Source of the DNA: Aliivibrio sp. EL58
Lineage (GTDB): Bacteria > Pseudomonadota > Gammaproteobacteria > Enterobacterales > Vibrionaceae
Length of the DNA: 64,000 bases
Reading direction: 5' to 3'
Assembly (NCBI RefSeq): GCF_900312675.1
Contig: NZ_OMPC01000001.1
Span: 789,633 to 853,632, forward strand
Made by a program: the position numbers and the translations under genes. Below the pieces are notes generated by a model. It was given only the letters and a program-made list of their open reading frames with translations, was not told the origin of the DNA and made no database searches. This document shows, piece by piece, positions 43,675 to 53,786 of the stretch (position 1 is the first letter of the stretch; each line of letters starts with the position of its first letter).

Positions 43675-43694
43675 ACCTGTAGAGTTGTACAGGT
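43675..43694. promoter_or_regulatory. lux box (LuxR operator)
   Basis: ACCTGTAGAGTTGTACAGGT is a 20-bp imperfect palindrome with both outer ACCTGTA / TACAGGT arms matching the A. fischeri lux box. It lies just upstream of the luxI -35 region, so LuxR can contact RNA polymerase. It controls the rightward operon. Confidence 0.96.
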
Positions 43695-43715
43695 TTACGG
43701 ATGAGATTTGATTGT

Positions 43716-43721
43716 TATAGT
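43716..43721 (+). promoter_or_regulatory. -10 element of the luxI promoter
   Basis: TATAGT at 21 bases beyond the lux box, embedded in TTGTTATAGT as in A. fischeri. There is no good -35 hexamer because the lux box occupies that position, consistent with LuxR-dependent transcription. Confidence 0.8.
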
Positions 43722-43743
43722 GACCAAAACGAAGGAGTATATG

Positions 43744-44325
43744 ATGGCTATAATGATTAAAAATGCAGAATTTACTACAATCTCAAAAGGTGAGTATTTA
43801 GGGATATTAAGTCTTCGATATCAGGTTTTTAAGAAAAGATTACAATGGGATTTAGCATCTGAAAATGATTTAGAATCTGATCAGTATGACAATGACTCAG
43901 CAGAATATATTTATGCGTGTGATGACAGCCGAAATGTAAATGGATGTTGGAGGTTATTGCCGACTACTGGTGATTATATGTTAAAAAGCATATTTTCTGA
44001 ATTACTCGGCCATCATAAGGCACCCAGTGACCCTCAAGTGGTGGAATTAAGTCGTTTTGCGGTAGGAAAACGTACTTCAAAAATGAATGAATCTGTTAGT
44101 GAAATAACTATGAAGTTATTTGAAGCAATATATTTTCATGCAATTAAAAATGACATAAAAGAATACGTAACAGTTACATCTATTGCGATTGAACGACTTT
44201 TAAAACGTATGAATATTCCTTGTGAACGAATTGGAGACCAAAAGGTTCATTTATTAGGTGAAACCAAATCTATTGTATTATCAATGCCTATTAATAATAT
44301 GTTTAAAGAAGCAATAGCAAGTTGA
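43744..44325 (+). CDS. luxI: Acyl-homoserine lactone synthase LuxI
   Basis: 193 residues from ATG 43744 (AAGGAG at 43732-43737; MAIMIKN aligns with the start of A. fischeri LuxI, while the ATG at 43741 is too close). Arg25, Glu44, Asp46, Asp49 and Arg70, the conserved LuxI catalytic residues, are all present. It joins an acyl group to S-adenosylmethionine, by analogy giving 3-oxo-hexanoyl-homoserine lactone. It is first in the lux operon, so it creates positive feedback with LuxR. Confidence 0.96.
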   Translation: MAIMIKNAEFTTISKGEYLGILSLRYQVFKKRLQWDLASENDLESDQYDNDSAEYIYACDDSRNVNGCWRLLPTTGDYMLKSIFSELLGHHKAPSDPQVVELSRFAVGKRTSKMNESVSEITMKLFEAIYFHAIKNDIKEYVTVTSIAIERLLKRMNIPCERIGDQKVHLLGETKSIVLSMPINNMFKEAIAS

Positions 44326-44407
44326 TATATCTGTATTAAGAATGCAATGACCTGACGATATATTAACATCGTTAGTTGGCTATTTAATGATTGTGTATAG
44401 GATTATA

Positions 44408-45844
44408 ATGAAAAAAAATATCCCAATGATAATCTCTGGAATAATAAAAGAGAGTGAAAATACATACGCTAGGGAGGTGTTATTAAACGATAATACCTTA
44501 TTTATTACAATTCCAGATGAGGTAAATATAGATCTTGCTATAAATAATAACGTAAAGAATAAATTGACATTAAATCAGACCGTTAATTTTTTATATACTG
44601 TTGGACAGCGTTGGAAAAGTGAAGAATACACACGTCGCCGAGCTTATATTCGGGATTTAGAAAAATATCTTGGCTATTCGAGCGAAATGGCAAAGTTAGA
44701 AGCAAATTGGATTGCGATGCTATTGTGCTCAAAAAGTGCACTGTATGATATTGTAAAAAACGATTTAGGTTCACAGTATATTACTGATGAATGGCTACCT
44801 CAGGGAGATTGCTATGTAAAAGCGTTGCCTAAAGGTAAGTCTGTTCATTTACTCGCGGGTAATGTCCCCTTATCGGGCGTTACTTCTATTCTCCGAGCTA
44901 TTTTAACTAAAAATCAATGCATCATTAAAACCCCAGCAGCAGACCCATTTACTGCAAATGCCTTAGTTTCTAGTTTTATTGATGTTAATGCTGAACACCC
45001 AATCACAAGGTCTATGTCGGTCATGTATTGGTCGTATCATGAAGACATGAGCTTACCGCAAAGGATAATGGATAGTGCAGATGTTGTGGTTGCGTGGGGA
45101 GGTGAAGAGGCAATTAAGTGGGCGGTTAACCATACACCTCCTCATGTGAACATTTTAAAATTTGGTCCTAAGAAAAGCCTAACTATTGTTGATAATCCAG
45201 AAGATCTTATCGAATCGGCGACTGGCGTTGCGCATGATATTTGTTTCTATGATCAACAAGCGTGCTTTTCAACTCAAAATATTTACTACATTGGCGGTAG
45301 GTTAAACGAGTTCATTAATGAGCTTGAGAAACAACTAATGCTATATGCTCGAATTTTACCGAAAGGCGACCAAAGCTTCGATGAAAAAGCGGCATTCAGT
45401 TTAACAGAAAAAGAATGTTTGTTTTCCGGTTACCAAGTAAGAAAAGGAGAAAATCAGAGTTGGCTACTAATAGAATCACCATTAAATAGTTTTAATAATC
45501 AGCCACTGTCTCGCTCTGTTTATATCCACCAAATTTATAATATTGCAGACGTATACCCATTTATTAATAAAAATACGACTCAAACTGTTTCTATTACGCC
45601 ATGGGATTCTTCATTTAAATATAGAGATCAACTGGCTGAATGTGGGGCGGAACGAATTGTTGAATCGGGTATGAATAATATATTTCGTGTTGGAGGTTCT
45701 CATGATGGCATGCGACCACTTCAGCACCTCGTTAATTACATTTCACAAGAAAGACCCTCTACTTATACCACTAAGGATGTTGCAGTAGAGATAGAACAAA
45801 CCCGTTATTTAGAAGAAGACAAGTTTCTTGTTTTTGTTCCATAA
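44408..45844 (+). CDS. luxC: Acyl-CoA/fatty acid reductase LuxC
   Basis: 478 residues from ATG 44408. The catalytic cysteine is Cys286 in DQQACFSTQ. Conserved blocks such as [22 protein letters not shown] and KFGPKKSL match LuxC. With LuxD and LuxE it reduces fatty acid to the long-chain aldehyde burned by luciferase. The first ~45 residues differ strongly from the A. fischeri protein I recall. It is 82 bases after luxI; the region between has only a weak binding site (TAGG). Confidence 0.96.
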   Translation: MKKNIPMIISGIIKESENTYAREVLLNDNTLFITIPDEVNIDLAINNNVKNKLTLNQTVNFLYTVGQRWKSEEYTRRRAYIRDLEKYLGYSSEMAKLEANWIAMLLCSKSALYDIVKNDLGSQYITDEWLPQGDCYVKALPKGKSVHLLAGNVPLSGVTSILRAILTKNQCIIKTPAADPFTANALVSSFIDVNAEHPITRSMSVMYWSYHEDMSLPQRIMDSADVVVAWGGEEAIKWAVNHTPPHVNILKFGPKKSLTIVDNPEDLIESATGVAHDICFYDQQACFSTQNIYYIGGRLNEFINELEKQLMLYARILPKGDQSFDEKAAFSLTEKECLFSGYQVRKGENQSWLLIESPLNSFNNQPLSRSVYIHQIYNIADVYPFINKNTTQTVSITPWDSSFKYRDQLAECGAERIVESGMNNIFRVGGSHDGMRPLQHLVNYISQERPSTYTTKDVAVEIEQTRYLEEDKFLVFVP

Positions 45845-45859
45845 CCAAAAGGATATTAC

Positions 45860-46783
45860 ATGGAAAATACAGACACGTTCTCAACCATTGATCATGTTAT
45901 TACTCTTGTAAATGGTCAAACCATTAGGGTTTGGGAAACGTTGCCCAAAGAAAATACAAAGATAAAAAATAACACGATCCTCATTGCTTCTGGTTTTGCT
46001 CGACGAATGGATCATTTTGCTGGTCTTGCAGAATACCTATCAAGTAATGGATTCCATGTCATTCGTTATGATTCTCTTCATCATGTAGGTTTAAGCAGTG
46101 GTGATATTAATGAATTCTCCATGACGATCGGAAAGAATAGTTTATTGACGGTTATTGATTGGCTTAATGAACGCGGTATTAATAACTTGGGGCTTATTGC
46201 CGCCAGTTTATCTGCTCGAATTGCTTATGAGATAGCGAATGAAATAGACATTTCTTTCTTAGTGACTGCGGTTGGTGTTGTTAACTTGCGGGATACATTG
46301 GAACGAGCATTAAAGTATGATTATCTTCAATTAGCGATTCATGATTTACCCGAAGATTTAGATTTTGAGGGACATAATTTAGGTTCAGAGACTTTTGTTA
46401 CCGATTGCTTTAAGCATGAGTGGGACACGTTACATTCGACAATTAATAAGATGAAAAACAGCGATGTTCCATTTATTGCATTTACGGCTAACGATGATAA
46501 TTGGGTTAAACAAGATGAGGTTATTACATTAATTAATACGCTTGATCCTAAAAAGTGCAAACTGTATTCATTAATTGGTAGCTCACATGATTTAGGGGAA
46601 AACCTTGTTGTTTTAAGAAATTTTTATCAATCAGTAACGAAAGCCGCAATGGCTTTAGATAAAGGATCTTTAGATTTAGAGTTCAAAATCATCGAACCAA
46701 AATTTCAAGAGGTGACGAGTGTGACAGTAAAAGAACGTCGATTAAAAAGCCAAATTGAAAATGAATCTTTCATATTGGCCTAG
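45860..46783 (+). CDS. luxD: Acyl-transferase LuxD
   Basis: 307 residues of an alpha/beta-hydrolase thioesterase. The nucleophile Ser is in AASLSAR near residue 116, and the C-terminal His is in GSSHDLGEN. It releases myristate from acyl-ACP for the reductase LuxCE. It is 15 bases after luxC with AAAGGAT before the start, and has the same length as the A. fischeri protein. Confidence 0.96.
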   Translation: MENTDTFSTIDHVITLVNGQTIRVWETLPKENTKIKNNTILIASGFARRMDHFAGLAEYLSSNGFHVIRYDSLHHVGLSSGDINEFSMTIGKNSLLTVIDWLNERGINNLGLIAASLSARIAYEIANEIDISFLVTAVGVVNLRDTLERALKYDYLQLAIHDLPEDLDFEGHNLGSETFVTDCFKHEWDTLHSTINKMKNSDVPFIAFTANDDNWVKQDEVITLINTLDPKKCKLYSLIGSSHDLGENLVVLRNFYQSVTKAAMALDKGSLDLEFKIIEPKFQEVTSVTVKERRLKSQIENESFILA

Positions 46784-46824
46784 TTCGATAGCGTAAACGA
46801 CATATCACAATAAAGGAAGATATT

Positions 46825-47889
46825 ATGAAGTTCGGAAATATTTGTTTTTCATACCAACCACCTGATGAAAGTCATAAACAAGTAATGGACCGCTTTGTTC
46901 GGCTTGGCGTTGCATCTGAAGAACTGGGTTTTGATACTTATTGGACTCTTGAACACCATTTCACAGAATTTGGCCTTACAGGGAGTCTTTTTGTGTCAGC
47001 CGCGAATATACTGGGACGAACCAAAACTCTGAAAGTAGGAACAATGGGAGTGGTTATTCCAACTGCTCATCCAGTTCGTCAGGCAGAAGATGTTTTGTTA
47101 TTAGACCAACTGTCGAAAGGGCGTTTCAACTTTGGTGTTGTGAGAGGGTTGTATCATAAAGACTTCCGAGTGTTTGGGGCTAATATGGAAGAGTCTCGTG
47201 AAATAACACAAGATTTTCATAAGATGATTACTAATAGCTTTAAAACTGGAACCATTAGCACTGATGGTAAACATATTGATTTCCCTAGTGTTGAGATTTA
47301 TCCAACGACATATTCAAAAGAAATAGCAACGTGCATGACTGCAGAATCAGCTAGCACAACAGAATGGTTGGCGAGCCAAGGGCTTCCTATGGTTCTAAGT
47401 TGGATTATCGGAACGAATGAGAAGAAGGCACAAATGGAACTCTATAATGAGATCGCGACAGAGTATGGTCACGATATTACCAAGATTGATCATTCATTAA
47501 CCTACATTTGTTCTGTGGATTACGATAGAGAAAAAGCGCGCGAAATTTGTCGAAAATTCCTAGTAAATTGGTATGAGTCTTATGTTAATGCCACAAATAT
47601 CTTCAGTGATAGTAATCAGACTCGTGGTTATGATTACCATAAAGGACAGTGGCGAGATTTCGTTTTACAAGGTCACACAAATACAAATCGACGTGTTGAT
47701 TACAGCCATAATCTCAATCCGGTAGGAACGCCTGAAGATTGTATCGATATCATTCAGCGTGACATTGATGCTACAGGTATCACTAATATTACGTGTGGTT
47801 TTGAAGCTAACGGTACTGAAGATGAAATAATAGCATCCATGGAGCTTTTCATGACAGAAGTCGCCCCTTTCTTAAAAGACCCTAAGTGA
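46825..47889 (+). CDS. luxA: Luciferase alpha subunit LuxA
   Basis: 354 residues of the flavin-dependent monooxygenase TIM-barrel family. The N-terminal [16 protein letters not shown] and the catalytic-subunit segment EEHHFTEFG-like (LEHHFTEFG, containing His44-type residue) are present, as is the long mobile-loop region ([15 protein letters not shown]) that the beta subunit lacks. With LuxB it oxidises reduced FMN and aldehyde to emit light. AAGGAAG precedes the start. Confidence 0.97.
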   Translation: MKFGNICFSYQPPDESHKQVMDRFVRLGVASEELGFDTYWTLEHHFTEFGLTGSLFVSAANILGRTKTLKVGTMGVVIPTAHPVRQAEDVLLLDQLSKGRFNFGVVRGLYHKDFRVFGANMEESREITQDFHKMITNSFKTGTISTDGKHIDFPSVEIYPTTYSKEIATCMTAESASTTEWLASQGLPMVLSWIIGTNEKKAQMELYNEIATEYGHDITKIDHSLTYICSVDYDREKAREICRKFLVNWYESYVNATNIFSDSNQTRGYDYHKGQWRDFVLQGHTNTNRRVDYSHNLNPVGTPEDCIDIIQRDIDATGITNITCGFEANGTEDEIIASMELFMTEVAPFLKDPK

Positions 47890-47924
47890 TTATAAATACA
47901 TTTTAATAGCGTAAGGAATACATT

Positions 47925-48905
47925 ATGAAATTTGGATTATTTTTCCTCAACTTTCAAGTTGATGGATCTACCTCCGAAGAAACGCTCGATAATATGATAA
48001 ATACGGTAACGCTCATTGATTCTGAAAAATACCATTTTGACACCGTTTTTGTTCATGAGCATCATTTTTCGAAAAATGGCATTATAGGCGCTCCAATTAC
48101 CGCGGCTGGATTTTTACTTGGGTTAACAGATAAGTTGCACATTGGTTCATTAAATCAGGTGATAACAACCCATCATCCTGTTCGTATTGCTGAAGAAGTC
48201 AGTTTATTGGATCAAGTATCTGAAGGGCGTTTTATACTTGGTTTTAGTGATAGCGAAAATGACTTTGAAATGATATTTTTTAAACGTAATACCCTGTCTC
48301 AACACACACAATTTGAAGCTTGCTACGCCATTATTAATGAGGCATTAACTACAGGTTATTGTCACCCTCAAAATGATTTTTATGATTTTCCTAGAGTGTC
48401 AATTAACCCTCATTGTTATAGTGAAAATGGCCCTAAACAATACGTTGTTGCAAGCAGTGATGAAGTAGTCGCTTGGGCTGCGAGAAAGGGGTTACCGTTA
48501 ACCTTTAAATGGGATGACGATCTTAATATGAAAGAAGAGTACGCCTTACTTTATAATAAAATAGCGACACAATATTGCGTTGATACTTCAAAAATAGATC
48601 ACCAATTAACCGTTATTGTTAATCTAAATGCTGATGGTGACATAGCTCGTGAAGAGGTTAGGCAATATTTAGAAAGTTATATTATAGAAACTTGGCCAAA
48701 TATCGACCCAGCAGAAAAAATGAATAGGATCATTCAAGAGAATGCAGTGGGAACGGATAGTGATTATTATGAATCGACTAAATTAGCGATTGAAAAAACC
48801 GGCGCCTCGACTGTTCTTTTATCTTTTGAATCAATGAGAGATCAAAATAACATTGAGAATGTTATTAATATGGTCAATCAGAAAATTCATCAGAATCTTA
48901 CTTAA
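47925..48905 (+). CDS. luxB: Luciferase beta subunit LuxB
   Basis: 326 residues, homologous to LuxA (MKFGLFFLNFQVDGS, VHEHHFSKNGIIG, SLLDQVSEGRFILGF) but lacking the mobile loop, as expected for the beta subunit. It stabilises the catalytic alpha subunit. AAGGAAT precedes the start; 35 bases separate it from luxA. Confidence 0.97.
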   Translation: MKFGLFFLNFQVDGSTSEETLDNMINTVTLIDSEKYHFDTVFVHEHHFSKNGIIGAPITAAGFLLGLTDKLHIGSLNQVITTHHPVRIAEEVSLLDQVSEGRFILGFSDSENDFEMIFFKRNTLSQHTQFEACYAIINEALTTGYCHPQNDFYDFPRVSINPHCYSENGPKQYVVASSDEVVAWAARKGLPLTFKWDDDLNMKEEYALLYNKIATQYCVDTSKIDHQLTVIVNLNADGDIAREEVRQYLESYIIETWPNIDPAEKMNRIIQENAVGTDSDYYESTKLAIEKTGASTVLLSFESMRDQNNIENVINMVNQKIHQNLT

Positions 48906-48988
48906 TCATGATTAAATAATGGCAGATTTCTTCTGCCATTATCTATATCTTATAATGCTAATTATTACTTTAATAATTTGGAGTATAT

Positions 48989-50131
48989 ATGAGTATTCAG
49001 GTATCTGTTGAGAAGCATGAAATTATAGCAAGCTCAGAAATTGATGATCTTATTTTTATGAGTTCTCCGCAAGAATGGACATTTGAAGAGCAACAAAGAA
49101 TACAAGATAAACTAGTGAGAGAAGCGTTTCACTTTCACTATAATCGAAATGAAACTTACCGAAATTATTGTGTCACTCAACACGTTAGTGAAAACATTCA
49201 CACACTTGACGATATTCCTGTATTTCCAACCTCTGTTTTTAAGCAATTGAAAGTCCATACTGCAAGTGAAGCCGAAATAGAAAATTGGTATACCAGCAGC
49301 GGAACCAGTGGAGTCAAAAGTTATATTGGACGTGATCGTCTCAGTATTGAACGTTTATTAGGATCTGTAAATTTTGGAATGAAATATGTGGGAGATTGGT
49401 TTGATCACCAAATGGAGTTAGTCAATCTTGGGCCAGATCGATTTAATACCAATAATGTATGGTTTAAATATGTCATGAGCTTAGTTGAATTACTGTACCC
49501 GACAGAGTTCACTGTTAATGATGATGAGATTGATTTTGAAAGTACGATTGATCACCTATTTCGTATTTATTATTCTAAAAAGGACATGTGTTTAATCGGC
49601 CCTCCTTATTTTGTTTATCTGTTATGCCAATACATGAAAGAGCATGAAATTCAATTAAAAGCGGGAGATCGCTTGCATGTCATTACTGGAGGTGGCTGGA
49701 AATCAAATCAAAGTGAATCGTTAAATCGCAATGAGTTTAATGACATGGTGATGGATACTTTTCACTTATCTAATATCAATCAAATTCGTGACACTTTTAA
49801 TCAAGTTGAATTAAATACCTGTTTTTTTGAAGACAAGCAGCAACGAAAGCATGTACCTCCATGGGTATACGCACGTGCATTAGATCCAGAAACCTTACAA
49901 CCTGTTGATGAGGGGGAATTAGGCTTATTAAGCTATATGGATGCATCTGCAACAGGTTATCCCGCGTTTATTGTCACGGATGATATTGGCACGGTTCATC
50001 ATGTAAAAGCGCCTGATGCTTATCCAGGTACGACGGTGAATATTGTTCGACGGTTAAATACCCGAGCACAAAAAGGCTGTGCACTTTCTATGGCAAACAT
50101 AATGCAAGAAAGAATCGACAATCAGGAGTAG
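48989..50131 (+). CDS. luxE: Acyl-protein synthetase LuxE
   Basis: 380 residues. The adenylate-forming-like motif WYTSSGTSG occurs near residue 105, and [11 protein letters not shown] further on. It activates the fatty acid with ATP and passes it to LuxC. It is preceded by an 83-base gap with TTTGGAG before the start. The N-terminus ([12 protein letters not shown]) appears extended by a few residues relative to the A. fischeri protein as I remember it. Confidence 0.95.
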   Translation: MSIQVSVEKHEIIASSEIDDLIFMSSPQEWTFEEQQRIQDKLVREAFHFHYNRNETYRNYCVTQHVSENIHTLDDIPVFPTSVFKQLKVHTASEAEIENWYTSSGTSGVKSYIGRDRLSIERLLGSVNFGMKYVGDWFDHQMELVNLGPDRFNTNNVWFKYVMSLVELLYPTEFTVNDDEIDFESTIDHLFRIYYSKKDMCLIGPPYFVYLLCQYMKEHEIQLKAGDRLHVITGGGWKSNQSESLNRNEFNDMVMDTFHLSNINQIRDTFNQVELNTCFFEDKQQRKHVPPWVYARALDPETLQPVDEGELGLLSYMDASATGYPAFIVTDDIGTVHHVKAPDAYPGTTVNIVRRLNTRAQKGCALSMANIMQERIDNQE

Positions 50132-50134
50132 CGT

Positions 50135-50845
50135 ATGCGAGTTAAATGTAAGGTTTTAAAAATAGAGGCGGCTAAAAATCATATTTATAGAGTCTATATT
50201 ACGTCAAGTGAATCTATTGTGTTTAAAGCGGGGCAATATATCTTTGCCTATTTAGAAGACAACAAAAAACAGCCTTTTTCAATTGCGAGTTGCCCTACTG
50301 AGACAGGTGCAATTGAATTGCATATCGGCAGTTCTGACAAAGACAGTTCATTAGAGGCGATGGAGTATTTTGTGGATGCTTTACTTAAAAATTCTACGAT
50401 TGAAATTGATGCTCCTCATGGTGATGCTTGGTTGCGTGAAGACAGTCGAAAACCTTTATTATTAATCGCTGGTGGGACAGGATTATCTTATATCAACAGC
50501 ATTCTTAAAAATTGTTTAAATCGACGATTTACTCAGCCGATTTATGTGTATTGGGGAGTAAAGAACAGTGAATTTTTATATATAGATGAAGAACTGAAAC
50601 TGTTATCAATAAAATACACCAATTTATCTTATGTACCTGTTGTTATTGATGACGATTCAAATTTATGGTCAGGAAAGCGGGGAACGGTGCTTGATGCCAT
50701 TATGGAAGATTTTATAGATCTTACCTTATTTGATATTTATGTGTGCGGACCACCAATGATGGCAAAAGCAGTAAAAGAACAATTAGTGGCAAAAAAGAAG
50801 GCGCAACAAGAACGAATGTATGCAGATGCTTTTGCTTATTTGTAA
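50135..50845 (+). CDS. luxG: NAD(P)H-flavin reductase LuxG
   Basis: 236 residues of the ferredoxin-reductase family: flavin-binding QPFSIASCP, nucleotide-binding IAGGTGLSYI and CGPPMMAKAV near the C-terminus. It supplies reduced FMN to luciferase. It starts 3 bases after luxE, last gene of the operon, and ends at a strong hairpin. Confidence 0.95.
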   Translation: MRVKCKVLKIEAAKNHIYRVYITSSESIVFKAGQYIFAYLEDNKKQPFSIASCPTETGAIELHIGSSDKDSSLEAMEYFVDALLKNSTIEIDAPHGDAWLREDSRKPLLLIAGGTGLSYINSILKNCLNRRFTQPIYVYWGVKNSEFLYIDEELKLLSIKYTNLSYVPVVIDDDSNLWSGKRGTVLDAIMEDFIDLTLFDIYVCGPPMMAKAVKEQLVAKKKAQQERMYADAFAYL

Positions 50846-50848
50846 TAA

Positions 50849-50881
50849 TGTTGTGGTATTTATTATTTAATACCACAACAT
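50849..50881 (+). terminator. Hairpin ending the lux operon
   Basis: Perfect 13-bp stem ATGTTGTGGTATT / AATACCACAACAT with an 8-nt loop starts immediately after the luxG stop. It lacks a T run, so it may protect the 3' end or work with the next hairpin. Confidence 0.75.
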
Positions 50882-50883
50882 CA

Positions 50884-50917
50884 ATAGCCGGATTAATATT
50901 ATTCATTATCCGGTTAT
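50884..50917. terminator. Second hairpin between luxG and the deaminase gene
   Basis: ATAGCCGGAT pairs with ATCCGGTTAT (one G-T wobble) and is followed by four T on the plus strand. It overlaps the 3' end of the convergent deaminase gene, so it may also end that transcript. Confidence 0.6.
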
Positions 50918-51357
50918 TTTAATGTATCCAAAGGCAACCACGTCACCTCAACACCTGCTTGAGCAAACATATCTTGGCTGATCTGGATCTTCTCACCCCA
51001 ACGAGATAAGAAATCTTCGGTCTGCTCAGGGCAATATACTTTTGAAATATCGGTTTGAATGATCTTCGCCGCACAGTTAGGGCAAGGAAAATGAGTAACC
51101 CAAATATCACAGCCTTCTAAATCTCGCTTAGCAAATAAAATTGCGTTTTCTTCGGCGTGAAGTGTTTTTAAGTATTTAAGTTCACGATCATCGGTATCTG
51201 CGCTGTCGGATACCCCATGTGGATAGCCATTAAACCCAACTGATACAATACGGTTGTGTTTGGTTATGACGGCACCAACTTGTGTTGATGGGTCTTTACT
51301 CCACGAACCGACTAATTCAGCCATTTGGAAAAATCGTTTTGCCCATTTAGAAACCAT
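50914..51357 (-). CDS. dCMP/cytidine deaminase family protein
   Basis: 147 residues with the zinc-dependent deaminase motifs HAEENAI (His ligand and catalytic Glu) and PCPNCAAKII (two Cys ligands). Length and the SKDPSTQVGAVI start match deoxycytidylate deaminase (ComEB type), which makes dUMP for thymidylate synthesis. It is convergent with luxG and monocistronic. Confidence 0.9.
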   Translation of the reverse strand: MVSKWAKRFFQMAELVGSWSKDPSTQVGAVITKHNRIVSVGFNGYPHGVSDSADTDDRELKYLKTLHAEENAILFAKRDLEGCDIWVTHFPCPNCAAKIIQTDISKVYCPEQTEDFLSRWGEKIQISQDMFAQAGVEVTWLPLDTLK

Positions 51358-51562
51358 AATTCTGCCCTTTGTTACTGAATATATCGAATAATTATATCTA
51401 TTTCATAAGCTTATAACACAATTTGTGAGTGTCAATAAGCGCAAAGCAATAATCCGTTCTAATAACCACTCATCTATCTTAAAATCGGATGGATACTAAC
51501 TTTTTCAATCATTATTTCTGCCATATACTCGCCGCAATTCTTTGTTGTTACCGAGGTAAATT

Positions 51563-52933
51563 ATGACAACATTTCATGCAGAGTCATCCATCACACGTAC
51601 TTTTTGGCGTTATGCCATCCCTTCTATTGCAGCAATGGTGGTGAGTGGTCTGTATCAAATTATCGATGGGGTCTTTGTTGGCCATTATATTGGCTTTGAA
51701 GGTCTTGCGGGTATAAATATGGCATGGCCTGCTATTTGTGTGTTAGGCGCAATAGGCGTAATGATAGGCATGGGCACAGGCAGTGTAATGTCTATTTATC
51801 GTGGTGAAAATAAGTTAGAAAAAACTAAAGTCGCGCTTACTACGGGTTTTTGGCTATTAGCTATTTTAAGTGCGATAGCTATCTTCTTTATCGTTTTATT
51901 CGCTAAAGATATTTTGTCTGCACAAGGGGCTGAAGGCCAGAACTTTGCTTATGCAATGGATTACATCAATGTACTAATGTTTGGTGGTTTTTTTACTGCC
52001 TGTGCAACAGCATTGCCGATGTTAGTCAGAAATGATGAGTCGCCTAATGTAGCCACCTTTTTATTGATGCTTGGTGCTTTAATAAATATCGTATTGGATT
52101 ATTTGTTTATCGGTGTGATGGGCTTAGGGTTATCAGGTGCAGCGTTAGCGACATTAATTGCTCAGGCATTTGTAACTGTCTTTGGTATTGGTTACTTCTT
52201 TACTAAGCGCTCAAGTATTCAGATCACACTAAAAGACATTGTGTTCTCGTTAAATAAAGCTAAGCAGTCTTTAGCTTTGGGTTCGTCAGCACTAGTGATG
52301 TATTTATATGGTAGCTTTGTTGTGGCAATGCATAATGCGTTAATGATGCATTATGGCTCGGCAACGACAGTGGGGGCTTATGCCATTGTAGGTTACCTAT
52401 TTATGTTGTATTACCTTCTAGCGCAGGGCATTGCGGAAGGCGCACAACCACCAATTAGTTACTATTATGGCGCGAAAGAAAATAAGAAAGTGTACCAAAT
52501 CTTTAAACTGGCGCTTAAATGGGTAACTATTACCGGTATAGCTTGGGTTGCTATTTTAAATATTTCACCAGAGCTAACGACAGCCCTGTTTACTAACGGT
52601 GATCAGTCATTAATTGCTGAAACGATTGTTGGTATCCGCTATCACCTGTTTGCTATGTTCTTAGACGGTATTATTGTACTTGTTACTATCTACTTCTTAT
52701 CGGTGAATGAAGGCAAAAAAGCGATGGTGATCTCAATGAGTAATATCATTATTCAACTGCCTTTCTTGCTGATACTTCCAAAATGGTTTGGCATTGATGG
52801 GGTATGGCTAGCGATGCCTATCTCTAATATTGCCCTGATTATCTGTATTACACCAATGGTATGGAAGCATTTGAAAGCTCAGAAATTGATTAAACCATTA
52901 CCGATTGCATCGACATCAGTAATGAGTCATTAA
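51563..52933 (+). CDS. MATE-family efflux transporter
   Basis: 456 residues, twelve hydrophobic segments in two halves, with the MATE pattern IPSIAAMVVSGLYQIIDGVFVG at the N-terminus (conserved region around Asp) and EGAQPPISYYYGAKE in the second half. It exports drugs or other organic cations using Na+ or H+. Its own promoter must lie in the 205 bases upstream; a hairpin terminator follows. Substrate unknown. Confidence 0.92.
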   Translation: MTTFHAESSITRTFWRYAIPSIAAMVVSGLYQIIDGVFVGHYIGFEGLAGINMAWPAICVLGAIGVMIGMGTGSVMSIYRGENKLEKTKVALTTGFWLLAILSAIAIFFIVLFAKDILSAQGAEGQNFAYAMDYINVLMFGGFFTACATALPMLVRNDESPNVATFLLMLGALINIVLDYLFIGVMGLGLSGAALATLIAQAFVTVFGIGYFFTKRSSIQITLKDIVFSLNKAKQSLALGSSALVMYLYGSFVVAMHNALMMHYGSATTVGAYAIVGYLFMLYYLLAQGIAEGAQPPISYYYGAKENKKVYQIFKLALKWVTITGIAWVAILNISPELTTALFTNGDQSLIAETIVGIRYHLFAMFLDGIIVLVTIYFLSVNEGKKAMVISMSNIIIQLPFLLILPKWFGIDGVWLAMPISNIALIICITPMVWKHLKAQKLIKPLPIASTSVMSH

Positions 52934-52989
52934 GCCTCGCTAAAATAGGAAGTTTTTTAGACGAAGATTTACTCTTTTTTTATAAATTC

Positions 52990-53026
52990 AATCGAATAGA
53001 CTTTACTTGGTCTATTCGATTTTTGT
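52990..53026 (+). terminator. Terminator of the MATE gene
   Basis: Perfect 12-bp stem AATCGAATAGAC / GTCTATTCGATT with 8-nt loop and T-rich tail. The acetyltransferase gene starts only 18 bases later, so it may be partly read through. Confidence 0.87.
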
Positions 53027-53043
53027 TTTTTAGGGAGACGGTG

Positions 53044-53595
53044 ATGACAGAATTTGAAAAAATGAAAAGTGGGCAAGAATTTAATGGCGCCGATCCTGAG
53101 ATCGATACTATTCGTAATCAAACACAACAATACCTTAAAAAATTTAATCAGAGTGTTGAAACAGAAGAAAAGTTAACCATTTTACCCAGTGTATTTAGCG
53201 CATTTGGAAACAGTTTTATTCAGGCGCCTTTCTTTTGTGAATTTGGTAAAACGATTTCTATTGGTAATGAAACCTTCATTAATATGAACGTGACCATGCT
53301 TGATGGTGCTGAAATTACCATTGGCAATCATGTATTAATTGGCCCAAATGCTCAGTTTTACACGGCTTCACATTCATTGGATTATAAAAGTCGTCGTCGC
53401 TGGGAAACTTTCTGTAAGCCTATTGTCGTTGAAGATGATGTGTGGATAGGAGGAAGTGTAGTCATTAATCAAGGCGTAACTATTGGTGCTCGTTCTGTTA
53501 TTGCAGCAAACTCTGTCGTAAATCATGATGTGCCAACTGATTGTTTATATGGTGGAAGTCCTGCTAAATTTATTAAAAAACTAGACCAAAAATAG
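53044..53595 (+). CDS. Maltose/galactoside O-acetyltransferase-like protein
   Basis: 183 residues from ATG 53044, with AGGGAG at 53032-53037. The sequence follows the hexapeptide-repeat fold: a helical N-terminal Mac domain, then repeated left-handed beta-helix turns (ITIGNHVLIGPNAQF, VVIGGSVVINQGVTIG-like), and the catalytic His in TASHSLD. It transfers acetyl from acetyl-CoA to a sugar hydroxyl. Acceptor unknown. Confidence 0.9.
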   Translation: MTEFEKMKSGQEFNGADPEIDTIRNQTQQYLKKFNQSVETEEKLTILPSVFSAFGNSFIQAPFFCEFGKTISIGNETFINMNVTMLDGAEITIGNHVLIGPNAQFYTASHSLDYKSRRRWETFCKPIVVEDDVWIGGSVVINQGVTIGARSVIAANSVVNHDVPTDCLYGGSPAKFIKKLDQK

Positions 53596-53786
53596 CGATT
53601 AATATATAAAATAATGAACTATTAGCGACAAATTATTTCAGCTTATTTCTATATGTATATATTAAGCTTCTTGTTTAAAAATAGTTCAATATAATGATTG
53701 ACCTTCTTGTAAATCAGGCATATAAGTGTAGAAAATTTCAGCATACTTTATGTTGATTTTCATTATTTATTAATTCGAGGTTTACA

